Source: Mycetocola lacteus (lineage in GTDB: Bacteria > Actinomycetota > Actinomycetes > Actinomycetales > Microbacteriaceae). From it: a DNA stretch of 64,000 nucleotides. The stretch covers positions 186,001-250,000 of the forward strand of contig NZ_RCUY01000005.1 of the NCBI RefSeq assembly GCF_003667575.1, written 5' to 3'. Made by a program: the position numbers and the translations under genes. This document shows positions 17,014 to 26,570 of this stretch, piece by piece. The notes under the pieces were generated by a model, which was not told the DNA's origin, did no database searches, and saw only the letters and a list, made by a program, of their open reading frames with translations. Position 1 is the first letter of the stretch. Each line of letters starts with the position of its first letter.

Positions 17014-17689
17014 CGGGATCCAGCAGCTTATAACCCACCCCGTAAATCGTGCGAATCAGCAGCGGATGAGCGGGGTTCTGCTCAACCTTCTTGCGCACAT
17101 TGGACACGTGGACATCGATTGTCCGCCGGGAGATATAGCGGTCCACCCCGTGCAGGTTGCGGATCAACTGCTCACGGGTAAAGACCTGGCCCGGGGCCTG
17201 CGCGAGCTGGGCGAGAAACGCAAACTCACCGGGGGTCAGGTCCAAAACCGTGCCCCCGAGCCGCGCCTCATGGCGGCCCGGATCAATCTCCAGCGCCCCC
17301 ACGCGGATCACCTGTGCCACCGTTCCCCGGGCGTCGCGGCGCAGCAGCGCGCGGACCCGGGCCATCAGCTCGCGCGGGCTGTAGGGCTTGGTGAGGTAGT
17401 CGTCGGCGCCGAGATCGAGGCCCAGCAGCAGGTCATCCTCGGAGGTTTTGGCGGTGACCATGAGAATCGGGACCGCGGATTCGGCACGCAGGATGCGGCA
17501 CACGTCCAGGCCGTCCAACCGGGGCATCATCACGTCGAGGATCAGCAGATCCGGGGTCTTCCGGCGCACCTCGTCGAGGGCCGCACGCCCATCGGGGACC
17601 ACGGTCACGTGGTGCCCCTCATTCTGCGCATAGAGCCGGATCAGCTCGGCCTGCGCGGGGTCATCCTCGGCAATTAACAGTTCGGCCAT
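17006..17689 (-). CDS. Module A response regulator, OmpR family
   Basis: 227 residues. Receiver domain with acidic pair E8/D9-D10, phospho-acceptor Asp52 (LLILDVMMPRLDG), Thr/Ser at VTA (78-80) and Lys101 (TKPYSP). The C-terminal winged helix reads LDLTPGEFAFLAQLAQ...YISRRTIDVHVSNVRKKVE..IRTIYGVGYKL, standard for OmpR/PhoB. First gene of a leftward operon with the sensor kinase; divergent from the lipoprotein-adaptor-ABC operon at 17802-21605, its likely target. Confidence 0.94.
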   Translation of the reverse strand: MAELLIAEDDPAQAELIRLYAQNEGHHVTVVPDGRAALDEVRRKTPDLLILDVMMPRLDGLDVCRILRAESAVPILMVTAKTSEDDLLLGLDLGADDYLTKPYSPRELMARVRALLRRDARGTVAQVIRVGALEIDPGRHEARLGGTVLDLTPGEFAFLAQLAQAPGQVFTREQLIRNLHGVDRYISRRTIDVHVSNVRKKVEQNPAHPLLIRTIYGVGYKLLDPDA

Positions 17690-17761
17690 GACGGTAGTCT
17701 AAGCCCGGGAATCCGCGGAAAACCGGCGGATCACGCTCGTTGGGGCAAACGCACACACGTT

Positions 17762-17794
17762 CCTAACATTTGCCTGACATTATGTGCCTAGCGT
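17762..17794 (+). promoter_or_regulatory. Module A operon promoter with response-regulator-like direct repeat
   Basis: CCTAACATT (17762-17770) and CCTGACATT (17773-17781) repeat with an 11-bp period, as expected for a dimer of an OmpR-type regulator. TAGCGT at 17789-17794 is -10-like and 7 nt before the ATG at 17802. Confidence 0.55.
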
Positions 17795-17801
17795 GGCCGC
17801 C

Positions 17802-18437
17802 ATGACTGTTTCACGATCGTTTTTGACGCCGCGGATCCTGCTGGTCCCGGCACTGATTCTTGCCGCGGTCCTCAGCGGCTGCGCCCAGGACCCGGACACC
17901 GGGATCACCCGGGTCGCCGAGCTTCCGCGTGTCTCCTCGAGTGCCGGGACCGATGCGGGAACCTCGAATGCACCCACCGGGAACACCGCGGATGGCGAGG
18001 GCTCGGGCCGCCCGCAGATGCGTTTGGACGACTCCCCCGAGCGGCGCGACCAGCTGATCGGTGCGTGGAACGCCTGCCTGATCGCCCACGGTGCGACCGC
18101 CGATAACGGCCGCAACGCACCGGGGGCCGCCGGGCAGTCGGGCACCAAGTCCGACACCTATCCGCGGGCCGCCGATCCGGTGCCCGACACCGCCAAGGCC
18201 GCGTGCACGAACCTCCTCCCGCTGATGCCGAAGGAGCTGGAGGCCGCCACCAATCCGAAGTTCCGCGATCAGTCGGTGGCGTGGATCTCCTGCCTGCGCG
18301 ATCACGGAATCTTTATGCACCTGCTGAACGCGCAAAACCTCGATGCCAACTACGACGACAGTATGACCTCGATCCCCGATAACGCCGGGGACATCGACCA
18401 GAAGTGCACCCTGCAGGCGTTCGGGAGCGGCAAGTGA
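17802..18437 (+). CDS. Module A lipoprotein with Cys-x4-Gly motifs
   Basis: 211 residues. Signal peptide with lipobox VLSGC (Cys27), then a low-complexity Thr/Gly/Ala linker to about residue 70. The folded part carries NACLIAHG and ISCLRDHG, plus single Cys in AACTNLL and QKCTLQ. Many actinobacterial lipoproteins beside MacB-type transporters share this CMxxxG-like motif; their function is not established. The stop overlaps the next start (GTGA), so it is coupled to the adaptor. An in-frame ATG at 17784 precedes the likely -10 and is not used. Confidence 0.85.
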   Translation: MTVSRSFLTPRILLVPALILAAVLSGCAQDPDTGITRVAELPRVSSSAGTDAGTSNAPTGNTADGEGSGRPQMRLDDSPERRDQLIGAWNACLIAHGATADNGRNAPGAAGQSGTKSDTYPRAADPVPDTAKAACTNLLPLMPKELEAATNPKFRDQSVAWISCLRDHGIFMHLLNAQNLDANYDDSMTSIPDNAGDIDQKCTLQAFGSGK

Positions 18438-19663
18438 CGCGGCGCTTTCGCCCGGGCAAACGCACCCTCTGGATTTCCGGGATCGCGGTTGTGCTGGTGG
18501 GCACCGCGACCACGGGGCTCGCGCTGACCCTGGCCCCCACTGCGCCGCCGCCCGCGAAGGTGGATCACCGACCCACCGCGACCGTGACCCGCGGCGATAT
18601 TGCCACCGGAACCGACTATCCGGCCACAATCGATTTCGGGGCGGCTCATCCGGTCACCGGTCCCGGCACCGGGATCATCACCCTGCTGCCGGCCGCCGGC
18701 ACCGTGATCAACCAGGGCGACCAGCTGTATCGGGTCAACGATGAGCCGGTCACGCTGCTGATCGGGACCACGCCGCTCTACCGCGAGCTCTCGCTCGCTG
18801 GGACGCCTTCCGGCGGTGGAGGGACGACCGGCGGCGGCAGCAGTGGAGGGACGACCGGCGGCGGCACGGCTAATACCGGCGATTCCGGCAACACGGGCAA
18901 CTCCGACGACCCGAGTGCTCCCCCGGCGACACCGCCGCAGACTCCCCCCACCCCGCCGCGTCCGCCGCACGGCAAGGACGTGGCCGTGGTCGCCGATAAT
19001 TTAGCGGCCCTGGGCTACACGGTGGGACCCCAGCGCGGCGGCGAGGATCGCGTGTTCACCCCGGCGCTTTCGGCGGCCATTAAGCGCTGGCAGAAAAAGC
19101 AGGGGCTCGACCAGACCGGGATCATCAGTCCCGAACGCTTCCTGGTGAACCCCGGTCCGCTGCGGATCAACGCGATCAGCGCGCGGGTGGGCGACCCCGC
19201 CTCCGGGCCGGTCCTCACCGTGACCGACACCACCCGGGTCATCACCGTCCCGGTACCCGCGGGCAGCGCGGGTGGGATCGCCGTGGGAGCACAGGCTCCG
19301 GTCACGCTGCCTGATGGCTCGACCCTCACCGGCACCATTTCCGCACTCCAGAACCCGCCCGCCGGGGATTCGGGCGGCGGCACCCCCAGCATCACCGTCA
19401 CCCTGACCACCGAGGCCGCCGACGCCGAAAAGCTCACCGCCGCGGGAACCGGGGGTGCCCGGGTGCGCTTCATCGGGCAGACTCACCCCGGCGTGCTGAT
19501 CGTCCCGGTGACCGCGCTGATCACCGTGCAGGGTGGGGCGCAGGCCATCGAGACCCCGGCCGGGAAACTCATCGCCGTGACCACCGGCCTCTTTGCCGAT
19601 GGAAACGTGGAGATCTCCGGCGACGGCGTCACTGAGGGTCTCCGGGTGGTGGTGGCCTCGTGA
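18434..19663 (+). CDS. Module A membrane-fusion/adaptor protein with peptidoglycan-binding-like domain
   Basis: 409 residues. One N-terminal membrane anchor (about 13-35), a beta-barrel/lipoyl-like part ([20 protein letters not shown]), a long Gly/Thr/Pro linker (about 125-175), a PG_binding_1-like unit ([27 protein letters not shown]) and a C-terminal HlyD-type beta domain. Such adaptors couple MacB-type ABC transporters to the cell wall. GTG start overlaps the lipoprotein stop; its end overlaps the ATPase start. The linker contains a tandem 24-bp repeat. Confidence 0.85.
   Translation: MTRRFRPGKRTLWISGIAVVLVGTATTGLALTLAPTAPPPAKVDHRPTATVTRGDIATGTDYPATIDFGAAHPVTGPGTGIITLLPAAGTVINQGDQLYRVNDEPVTLLIGTTPLYRELSLAGTPSGGGGTTGGGSSGGTTGGGTANTGDSGNTGNSDDPSAPPATPPQTPPTPPRPPHGKDVAVVADNLAALGYTVGPQRGGEDRVFTPALSAAIKRWQKKQGLDQTGIISPERFLVNPGPLRINAISARVGDPASGPVLTVTDTTRVITVPVPAGSAGGIAVGAQAPVTLPDGSTLTGTISALQNPPAGDSGGGTPSITVTLTTEAADAEKLTAAGTGGARVRFIGQTHPGVLIVPVTALITVQGGAQAIETPAGKLIAVTTGLFADGNVEISGDGVTEGLRVVVAS
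18816..18866. repeat. 24-bp direct repeat in the adaptor linker
   Basis: Two identical 24-bp units start at 18816 and 18843 (period 27). They encode the [13 protein letters not shown] linker and probably change length by slippage. Confidence 0.75.
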
Positions 19664-20373
19664 CCGCAGAGTCCCGGCGACAGCCTCAGCCGGAACGTCC
19701 GACTGCGGTCCTCTCCCTGAGCGAGGTCACCAAGCGCTATGCGGGTGGGGTGACCTCGCTGGATCGGGTCTCCCTCGACATCCACGCGGGCGAGTGTCTG
19801 GCGATCGTGGGCCCCTCGGGATCGGGCAAGTCCACACTCCTCAACATCTGTGGCACCCTGGATCGCCCGACCTCGGGCGAGGTGCTGCTGCAGGGCCGCT
19901 CGGTTCCCCGGATGAACGACCGTGAGCTCTCGACGCTGCGGGCAAGCACCCTGGGGTTTGTGTTCCAGCAGTCGCACCTCAACGAGCGTCTCTCCGCCGT
20001 GGACAACGTGGCGACGGGCCTGCTCTATGCCGGCGTCCCGCGTCGCCAGCGTCCGGCCCTGGCCCGCGAGGCCCTGGATCGGGTGGGCCTCGCCGACCGT
20101 TTTACCCACCGCCCCCACGAGCTCTCCGGCGGGGAGCGGCAACGGGTGGGCATCGCCCGGGCCCTGGTCAACTCCCCCGCGCTGATCCTCGCCGATGAAC
20201 CCACCGGCGCGCTGGACTCGGTCACCGGGCGCCGGATTCTCGACCTGTTCCTTGAGCTCAACCGCGAGGGTGCCACGATCGCGCTGATTACCCACGATCG
20301 GCAGATCGCCGCCGAGCTGCCCCGCCGGGTCGAAATCCACGACGGCCGGCTGAGCGAGCGGGTGGCCGCATGA
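19660..20373 (+). CDS. Module A ABC transporter ATPase, MacB/LolD type
   Basis: 237 residues. Walker [15 protein letters not shown] loop [12 protein letters not shown], signature [15 protein letters not shown], Walker [18 protein letters not shown] loop ITHDRQIA. This is the MacB/LolD/FtsE branch, which powers mechanotransmission rather than substrate passage through the membrane. GTG start overlapped with the adaptor stop; its stop overlaps the permease start, so all four genes of the operon are coupled. Confidence 0.94.
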   Translation: MTAESRRQPQPERPTAVLSLSEVTKRYAGGVTSLDRVSLDIHAGECLAIVGPSGSGKSTLLNICGTLDRPTSGEVLLQGRSVPRMNDRELSTLRASTLGFVFQQSHLNERLSAVDNVATGLLYAGVPRRQRPALAREALDRVGLADRFTHRPHELSGGERQRVGIARALVNSPALILADEPTGALDSVTGRRILDLFLELNREGATIALITHDRQIAAELPRRVEIHDGRLSERVAA

Positions 20374-21605
20374 GCGCCGCGCCCGCCCGCCCGAGTCCGC
20401 GCGCCCGCCTGAGTCCGCGCGCCCGGCTGAGTCCGCTCGACGTGCTGAGCCTCGGCTTGGAGGGGGTACGCGGACGTCTCGGGCGTGCGGCACTCTCGGG
20501 GCTGGGGATCGCGATCGGCATCGCGACCCTGGTCCTGGTGACCGCGATTCCCGCGTCCGGACAGCAAAAACTGCTGGACGATATCTCGGCGCTGGGCACC
20601 AATATTCTGGTGGCGCAGCCCGCTTCCTCGCCGGATAATCCGATCACCCTGGACCCCGGGGCCCCGGCGATGGCCGGGCGGATCGGGCCGGTGGAACACG
20701 TCTCGGCGGTGGCCAACGTGCACCAGACCGTGCGCCGGACCGAGTACGTCGGAGACACCCTGAGCACCGGCATCACCACCCTCGCCGCCCCCGATAACCT
20801 GCTGACCACCGTGCACGGGAGGATCGCCTCGGGACGCTTCCTCGATCCCTCCGCTGCCGCCCATCCCACCGTGGTGCTGGGATCGCAGGCGGCTCGCTGG
20901 CTGGGCATCGCCGAGGTGGACCCGAATCGGCCCGCGCGGCTGATCGATGTGGGCGGCACCCGCTTTGCGGTGATCGGCATCCTGGCCGCGATGCCGGTGA
21001 CCCCCGAGCTGGAACAGGCGGTGTTCATCGGCTGGGATGCGGCCCGCAGCACCTTCGGGTTCGACGGCCGATCCAGCGTGGTGTACCTGACCGCCGAGGA
21101 GTCACAGATCGAGGCTGTACGCGCGGTCCTCCCGGCAACCCTCGATCCGCAGACGCCCGGACTGATTCAGGTGAGCAGCCCCTCGGAGGCCCTGCTGGCC
21201 AAGCGGCACACCCAGAACACCTTCTCGGGCCTGTTTCTCGGGCTCGCCGGGGTCGCCCTGGTGGTGGGCGGAATCGGCGTGGCCAACACGATGATCGTCT
21301 CGGTGTTGGAGCGCCGCCGCGAGATCGGTCTGCGCCGCGCCCTGGGGGCCGCGCGCGGGCAGATTCGTGTGCAGTTCCTGATCGAGGCCGTGTTCCTGGC
21401 CGGGGCCGGTGGGGTGATCGGGACGCTGCTGGGGCTCGCCGGAACACTCGGCTATACGCTGCTGCAGGGCTGGCCCGTGGTCATCCCCCCGGAGTCGGTG
21501 GCCGGCGGACTGGTCGGCGCGGTGCTGGTGGGCGCGGTGGCCGGCGTCTACCCCTCGATTCGCGCCGCCCGGCTCCCCCCGACGGAAGCTCTGTCGACCA
21601 GCTAA
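20370..21605 (+). CDS. Module A ABC transporter permease, MacB type
   Basis: 411 residues. One N-terminal membrane segment ([19 protein letters not shown]), a periplasmic-type MacB_PCD domain of about 220 residues, then three C-terminal segments of the FtsX domain with the conserved [19 protein letters not shown] loop. Last gene of the operon. Likely exports or extracts a peptide- or lipid-like substrate with the adaptor and lipoprotein; substrate unknown. The 30 N-terminal residues repeat SPRARL, probably a cytoplasmic tail. Confidence 0.93.
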   Translation: MSAAPARPSPRARLSPRARLSPLDVLSLGLEGVRGRLGRAALSGLGIAIGIATLVLVTAIPASGQQKLLDDISALGTNILVAQPASSPDNPITLDPGAPAMAGRIGPVEHVSAVANVHQTVRRTEYVGDTLSTGITTLAAPDNLLTTVHGRIASGRFLDPSAAAHPTVVLGSQAARWLGIAEVDPNRPARLIDVGGTRFAVIGILAAMPVTPELEQAVFIGWDAARSTFGFDGRSSVVYLTAEESQIEAVRAVLPATLDPQTPGLIQVSSPSEALLAKRHTQNTFSGLFLGLAGVALVVGGIGVANTMIVSVLERRREIGLRRALGAARGQIRVQFLIEAVFLAGAGGVIGTLLGLAGTLGYTLLQGWPVVIPPESVAGGLVGAVLVGAVAGVYPSIRAARLPPTEALSTS

Positions 21606-21762
21606 CCCGGGCGAACCCGCGCAGATCCGCACGGCACGCGCCCCTCCTGCGCCGCCCGGCGGTGCCCCGGCGATAGACTCGGGACACCGCCGCGGCCCGG
21701 ATTCTCGGCGCTGCGTACCCCGTGCACGCGCATCCCCGCACCCTCGCACCCAGGAGGCCCCC

Positions 21763-22479
21763 ATGCTCGAACCCGTGTCGCGCAATAAGCTCAGCCTGCA
21801 GATGTTCGACGCCCTGGTGCTGTACATCTCGCGTAACGAGCTGAACCCCGGCGACTCGCTGCCCTCCACCGCGGCGCTGGGTGAGCAGTTTGGGGCCAGC
21901 CGACCGGTGGTTCGGGAGGCGCTGAGCGCGCTTGAGGCGATCGGTCTGGTGGAGATCGCCAGCGGCCGCAACGCGGTGGTCCGCGAGCTGGATGGTCACC
22001 TGATCTCGCTCTTTCTCGGCCGCGCCCTGCAGCGCGAGGCCGCCCCGTTGACCGCCCTGATGGAGGTGCGGGTCCCGCTCGAGGTGCAGGCCGCGAGCCT
22101 CGCCGCCGAGCGCGCCAGCGAGGAGAGCATCGCGATCCTCGGAGCCCTAATCGAGCGGATGGAACTCGCCCTCGGCGACACCGACCTGTATCCGCGCCTG
22201 GACGCCCTACTGCACCTAGAAATCGCTCGCGCCGCCAATAACAGCGCGCTCACCTGGTTCACCGAATCGGTGGGCGCCAAGCTGTTCGAGACCATGGTGG
22301 AGGTGCGCAGCTATCGCGAACAGAACCGCCTGGTGGGCTCCGAGCAGGATCAGCACCGCGGCATCGTGAACGCGATCCGCGCCCACGACCCGGCCGCCGC
22401 GCGCACGGCCATGGAGGCGCATATGGCGTCGACGATGGCGCTGGTGACCTCGCTCGAGGCACGACCGGGTCTCGCCTAA
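21763..22479 (+). CDS. FadR-type (GntR/FCD) transcriptional regulator
   Basis: 238 residues. N-terminal winged helix (RNELNPGDSLPSTAALGEQF, SRPVVREALSALEAIGLVEI) and an all-helical FCD ligand domain (DALLHLEIARAANNSALTW, QHRGIVNAIRAHDPAAARTA) with the metal-site His and Asp residues expected for the VanR/FadR group. AGGAGG precedes the ATG. It lies directly upstream of the sugar-acid operon in the same direction, so it probably represses that operon until a sugar acid is bound. Confidence 0.88.
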   Translation: MLEPVSRNKLSLQMFDALVLYISRNELNPGDSLPSTAALGEQFGASRPVVREALSALEAIGLVEIASGRNAVVRELDGHLISLFLGRALQREAAPLTALMEVRVPLEVQAASLAAERASEESIAILGALIERMELALGDTDLYPRLDALLHLEIARAANNSALTWFTESVGAKLFETMVEVRSYREQNRLVGSEQDQHRGIVNAIRAHDPAAARTAMEAHMASTMALVTSLEARPGLA

Positions 22480-22562
22480 CGGCCGATTCTCGCCCCCGCG
22501 AAACACGGCGCGGCCCGTCCACACCACCCCGGCAGACACGCCGTTGATTCTCCTGTTCATCC

Positions 22563-22606
22563 AACCTATATGACAGGTTGACAGGTTTGTGTTACCTTAG
22601 TGTCTG
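22563..22606 (+). promoter_or_regulatory. Promoter and operator of the sugar-acid operon
   Basis: AACCT-7-AGGTT (22563-22579) is an inverted repeat that overlaps a perfect -35-like TTGACA (22578-22583); GACAGGTT also repeats directly at 9-bp spacing. TAGTGT at 22598-22603 is a possible -10 although the 14-bp spacing is short. A GntR-type repressor at this place would block transcription. Confidence 0.45.
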
Positions 22607-22670
22607 CGCAGGGTTTCAACGTGGAACCCCCAACGTATTAGCGCCCTACAACGAAGTAAGGAGTGTCGTT

Positions 22671-24035
22671 ATGGCACACACCGTCGCCGCCCCGGCGAAG
22701 CGGTCCTTCGCGGATCTCCGTCGCGCAGCCGTCTCCGGCTGGCTCGGAACCGCACTGGAGTTCATGGACTTCCAGCTCTACTCCCTCGCCGCCGCCCTCG
22801 TCTTTAACAAGATCTTCTTCCCCGACGCCTCCCCCGCCGTCGCCCTGATCGCCAGCCTCGGGACCTACGCGGTGGGCTATGTCGCCCGCCCGCTGGGCGC
22901 CTGGTACTTCGGCCGGATGGGTGACCGGATCGGTCGCACCAAGGTCCTGGTCATCACGATCGCCCTGATGGGTGGTGCCACCACCCTGATCGGCTTCCTG
23001 CCCACCTATGCCGTGATCGGCATCTGGGCCCCGATCATGCTGGTTATCCTGCGACTGGCACAGGGATTCGGTGCCGGTGCCGAGATCGCCGGAGCCTCGG
23101 TCATGCTGGCCGAGTACGCGCCCACCTCGCGTCGAGGACTGGTGTCCTCGCTGGTAGCCCTGGGCACCAACTCGGGAACCCTGCTCGCCTCGGGTATCTG
23201 GGCCGCGCTGGTCGCGTTCATGCCCGAGGACATGCTCTTCGACTGGGGCTGGCGCGTCCCCTTCATCGCCTCGTTCCTGGTGATGTTCTTCGCCCTGTGG
23301 ATCCGCCTCAAGCTCAAGGAAAGCCCGGTCTTCGAGGGCCGCGCAGACGTGGTTGATGGCGTCGCCCTGTCCAAGGCCGAGCTCAAGGCTGAGCCCGCAC
23401 ACCGCAACGTCCTGGGTGAGGCCCTGCACTCCAAGAAGGGCCGCTCGTTCCTGATCGCGATGGGTCTGCGCTTTGGTGAGTCGGGCAACTCCGGCATCAT
23501 CCAGACCTACCTGATCGGTTACATCGCCACCGCAATCCTGGTGGATCGCGCCGTGGGCACCACCGCGATCATGATCGGTTCGGTCATTGGTTTCGCGACC
23601 GTCCCGCTGTTCGGCTGGCTCGGCGACCGCTTCGGCCGCCGCCCGATCTACATCGCGGTCACCATCTTCCAGGCCCTGTTTGCGGTCCCGGCGATGCTGA
23701 TGATCAACACCGGTGACACCTTCCTGATCTCGCTCGCCCTGATCATCGGCCTCTCGGTGTCGGTGCTGGGTATGTTCTCGGTCCAGTCCTCGTTCCTGCC
23801 CGAGCTGTTCGGTGCTCGCAACCGCTACACCCAGCTGGCCCTGGCCAAGGAGTTCGGTGGCATCATCGCCGCCGGTATCGGTCCGGTTGTGGCCGCCTGG
23901 CTGGTCGCGCTCACCGAATCCTGGTGGCCGATTGCCGCCATGATGATCGGCTACTCGGTGGTGGCCCTGGTTGCCGCCATCGTCTCCCCCGAGACGCGTG
24001 GCCGCGACCTGACCGATCTGCGCGACGCCGCCTAA
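22671..24035 (+). CDS. MFS transporter, metabolite:H+ symporter (MHS) type
   Basis: 454 residues and 12 membrane segments. Typical MHS features: N-terminal SGWLGTALEFMDFQLYSLAA, the loop GRMGDRIGRTKVLV after segment 2, RLAQGFGAGAEIAGASVMLA, and GDRFGRRPIYIAV after segment 8. These proteins take up organic or sugar acids with protons. The ATG at 22671 has AAGGAG at good spacing; the longer open frame covers the promoter. Operon context with idonate/gulonate dehydrogenase suggests a hexonate as substrate. Confidence 0.92.
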   Translation: MAHTVAAPAKRSFADLRRAAVSGWLGTALEFMDFQLYSLAAALVFNKIFFPDASPAVALIASLGTYAVGYVARPLGAWYFGRMGDRIGRTKVLVITIALMGGATTLIGFLPTYAVIGIWAPIMLVILRLAQGFGAGAEIAGASVMLAEYAPTSRRGLVSSLVALGTNSGTLLASGIWAALVAFMPEDMLFDWGWRVPFIASFLVMFFALWIRLKLKESPVFEGRADVVDGVALSKAELKAEPAHRNVLGEALHSKKGRSFLIAMGLRFGESGNSGIIQTYLIGYIATAILVDRAVGTTAIMIGSVIGFATVPLFGWLGDRFGRRPIYIAVTIFQALFAVPAMLMINTGDTFLISLALIIGLSVSVLGMFSVQSSFLPELFGARNRYTQLALAKEFGGIIAAGIGPVVAAWLVALTESWWPIAAMMIGYSVVALVAAIVSPETRGRDLTDLRDAA

Positions 24036-24078
24036 CCCGGATCCCTCGATCCACCATCGCCCTACACAAGGAATCAGC

Positions 24079-25185
24079 ATGAAAGCCGTTACCGTTCACG
24101 CCGCCGGAGACCTCCGGATCGACACCGTGCCCGACCCCGTTCCCGGACCGGGCGAAGCCCTGGTCCGACTGGAGTGGGGCGGGATCTGCGGGTCGGATAT
24201 CGCCTACTGGCGCTCGGGAATCTCGGGGACCGCGGTGCTGACCGAACCACTGATTCTCGGCCATGAGGTGGCCGGAACCGTGGTCGCCTTTGGCGATGGT
24301 GGATCCTCGATCCCCGTGGGTACACCGGTCACCATCCACCCGGCGAGCATCGCCGAGGGATCGACCCTGGCCCCCGAACTCGCGGGCCGCGACAACCTGC
24401 ACTCGAAGGTGCGCTACTTCGGTTCGGCCGCGTTTACCCCACACACCCAGGGTGGGTTCTCGACCCTGCGCGTGGTCCGGGTGGATCAGCTGCGGGCGCT
24501 GCCCGCGGGCGTGTCCACCCGGACCGCCTCGGTGGCCGAGCCACTGGGGGTCGCCCTGCACGCGATCACCCGGGCCGGTTCCCTCGCGGGCAAGCGGGTT
24601 CTGGTCAACGGTGCCGGGCCGATCGGTGCCCTGGTGGTGGCCGCCGCGGTTTCCGCCGGCGCGGCCACGGTCTATGCCTCGGATGTGGCGGCCTCCTCAC
24701 TGGAGATCGCCGGCGCGATGGGTGCCCACGTGCTCATCAATCGCGCCCAGGGCGAGGCACTGCCCGAGGATGTGGACGTTGCCTTCGAGGCGTCCGGGGT
24801 TCCGGCCACCGTGGGCGATGTGCTCGGCGCGACCGCGCGCGGCGGCATCGTGGTCCAGGTGGGCAACCTGCCCACCGGCAACGTATCGGTGGGACTCGGG
24901 GCGCTGGTCAGCCGCGAGATCGACTACCGCGGGACCTACCGCTTTGCCGGGGAGTTTGATCGGGCGATCGAGCTGCTGGCAGGCGGGCTGAACGTCGAGC
25001 CGCTGCTCACCCATGAGTTCGATCTCGACGATGCCCTGGCCGCGTTCGAAACCGCCGCGGATCGCTCCACCGGCAGCAGCAAGGTGCTGCTGCGCCTGAG
25101 CGCTGAGACGGGTGAGAGCTCGGGGGCTGGGACTGACTCCGCCGCTTCGACCGCCTCATCCAAGTCTTCCGAGGAGGCCCTCTAG
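24079..25185 (+). CDS. Zinc-type dehydrogenase, L-idonate/L-gulonate 5-dehydrogenase-like
   Basis: 368 residues, medium-chain dehydrogenase. Catalytic zinc ligands Cys37 (GGICGSD) and His62-Glu63 (LGHEVAG); Rossmann motif VNGAGPIGALVVAAA. RYFGSAAFTPHTQGGF is characteristic of L-idonate 5-dehydrogenases. Odd: the structural-zinc lobe lacks its usual four Cys (residues about 90-110 are HPASIAEGSTLAPELAGRDN). The last 25 residues are a Ser/Ala/Glu-rich tail. Acts on a C6 sugar acid at C5 with NAD(P). Coupled by 1 nt to the next gene. Confidence 0.85.
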   Translation: MKAVTVHAAGDLRIDTVPDPVPGPGEALVRLEWGGICGSDIAYWRSGISGTAVLTEPLILGHEVAGTVVAFGDGGSSIPVGTPVTIHPASIAEGSTLAPELAGRDNLHSKVRYFGSAAFTPHTQGGFSTLRVVRVDQLRALPAGVSTRTASVAEPLGVALHAITRAGSLAGKRVLVNGAGPIGALVVAAAVSAGAATVYASDVAASSLEIAGAMGAHVLINRAQGEALPEDVDVAFEASGVPATVGDVLGATARGGIVVQVGNLPTGNVSVGLGALVSREIDYRGTYRFAGEFDRAIELLAGGLNVEPLLTHEFDLDDALAAFETAADRSTGSSKVLLRLSAETGESSGAGTDSAASTASSKSSEEAL

Positions 25186-26540
25186 TGTCCACGACTACCG
25201 CTCCCCGTCTGACCCGCGACCCCGGCACCGCGGCGCCGGTGCGCATCGTCCACCTGGGCATCGGCGCGTTTGCCCGCGCCCACCAGGCGTGGCTCACCGG
25301 CCTGGCCGATACCGCAGGCGAGTGGGGTATCGCCGCCTTCACCGGGCGCAGTACCACCGTGGCCGATGAGCTGGCACCGCAGGGCGGGCTGTATACGCTG
25401 ATCACCCGCGCCGCCGAGGGCGACCGGGCCGAGATCGTGGACAGCATCGTGGCGGTGTATCCGGGGTCGGATATCCCGACCTGGAGTGCCCTGGTTGCCG
25501 CCGATACCACGGTCCTGATCACCCTGACCATTACCGAGGCGGGCTACCGGCTGGGTGCCGATGGCGCGCTGGATACCTCCGATCCCGCGGTCCGCGCGGA
25601 CATTGAGGGTTTCGGGCACCGCGATCCCGAAACCGCTCCCGGCCGCCTGGTGCACGGCCTGGCAGCGCGCCGAGCCGCGGGTGCCGGGCCGATCGCCATC
25701 GTTTCCTGCGATAACCTGCCCGGAAACGGCGAGCTGGTGCGGGCGATGCTCGCCGACTTCGCCGCCGCGGTGGACCCGGGCCTGGCCGAGTGGATCGCCG
25801 CCCACGTGTCGAGCGTCTCGACCTCAATCGACCGGATCACCCCGCGCACGACCCCCGAGGATGTCGAGACCGCCGCCGAGCTGACCGGGTTCGCTGATGC
25901 ATCCCCGGTGGTTACCGAGCCGTTCTTCGACTGGGTTCTCAGCGGAGACTTCCCCGCCGGACGCCCCGCCTGGGAACACGCGGGTGCCCGCTTCGTGGAG
26001 GACATCGAGCCCTTCGAGGCACGCAAGCTGTGGCTGCTCAACGGCGCGCACACCCTGCTCGCCTCGGCCGGACGCCTGCGCGGACACGAGACCGTCGCCG
26101 AGGCACTGGCGGATCCCGCCTGCCGCGGCTGGGTTGAGGCATTCTGGGACGAGGCTGCCCGCCACCTCACGGCCCCCGAGCTGGAACTCCCCCGCTACCG
26201 TGCACAGCTGATCGAGCGATTCGAGAACCCGCGCATCCGGCATAACCTGGCGCAGATCGCGCTGGATAACGTGACCAAGATCCGGCTGCGCATCCTCCCG
26301 GTCCTGCGCGCCGAACGCGAGGCCGGGCGCACCGGCGAGGCCGCCGCCCGCGCCGTGGCCGCCTGGGCAGCCTTCGAACTCGCCGCCCCGGCCGCCGCAC
26401 CGGACGCCGAGGCTGCCGCCGAGGCTGCCGCCGAACGCACCCTGCCCGAGATCCTGAGCGCTCTCGACCCCGCGCTCACGGAGGAACCGGCGCTACTCGC
26501 CCGCATCACCGGCCTGGTCGCCGAACTCGGCGCCCGCTAG
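25185..26540 (+). CDS. Mannitol dehydrogenase family, D-mannonate oxidoreductase (fructuronate reductase)-like
   Basis: 451 residues. N-terminal IVHLGIGAFARAHQAWLT Rossmann motif, VSCDNLPGNG, SVSTSIDRITPRTT and the C-terminal KLWLLNGAHTLLAS with the active-site Lys and Asn-His typical of the polyol-specific long-chain dehydrogenases. UxuB members reduce D-fructuronate to D-mannonate. The GTG start overlaps the stop of the preceding dehydrogenase. Together the two enzymes could convert L-gulonate to fructuronate and on to mannonate; alternatively a plain mannitol/tagaturonate enzyme. Confidence 0.87.
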   Translation: MSTTTAPRLTRDPGTAAPVRIVHLGIGAFARAHQAWLTGLADTAGEWGIAAFTGRSTTVADELAPQGGLYTLITRAAEGDRAEIVDSIVAVYPGSDIPTWSALVAADTTVLITLTITEAGYRLGADGALDTSDPAVRADIEGFGHRDPETAPGRLVHGLAARRAAGAGPIAIVSCDNLPGNGELVRAMLADFAAAVDPGLAEWIAAHVSSVSTSIDRITPRTTPEDVETAAELTGFADASPVVTEPFFDWVLSGDFPAGRPAWEHAGARFVEDIEPFEARKLWLLNGAHTLLASAGRLRGHETVAEALADPACRGWVEAFWDEAARHLTAPELELPRYRAQLIERFENPRIRHNLAQIALDNVTKIRLRILPVLRAEREAGRTGEAAARAVAAWAAFELAAPAAAPDAEAAAEAAAERTLPEILSALDPALTEEPALLARITGLVAELGAR

Positions 26541-26570
26541 ATCCGTACCCGGCACACGCAGGCTCAACAA

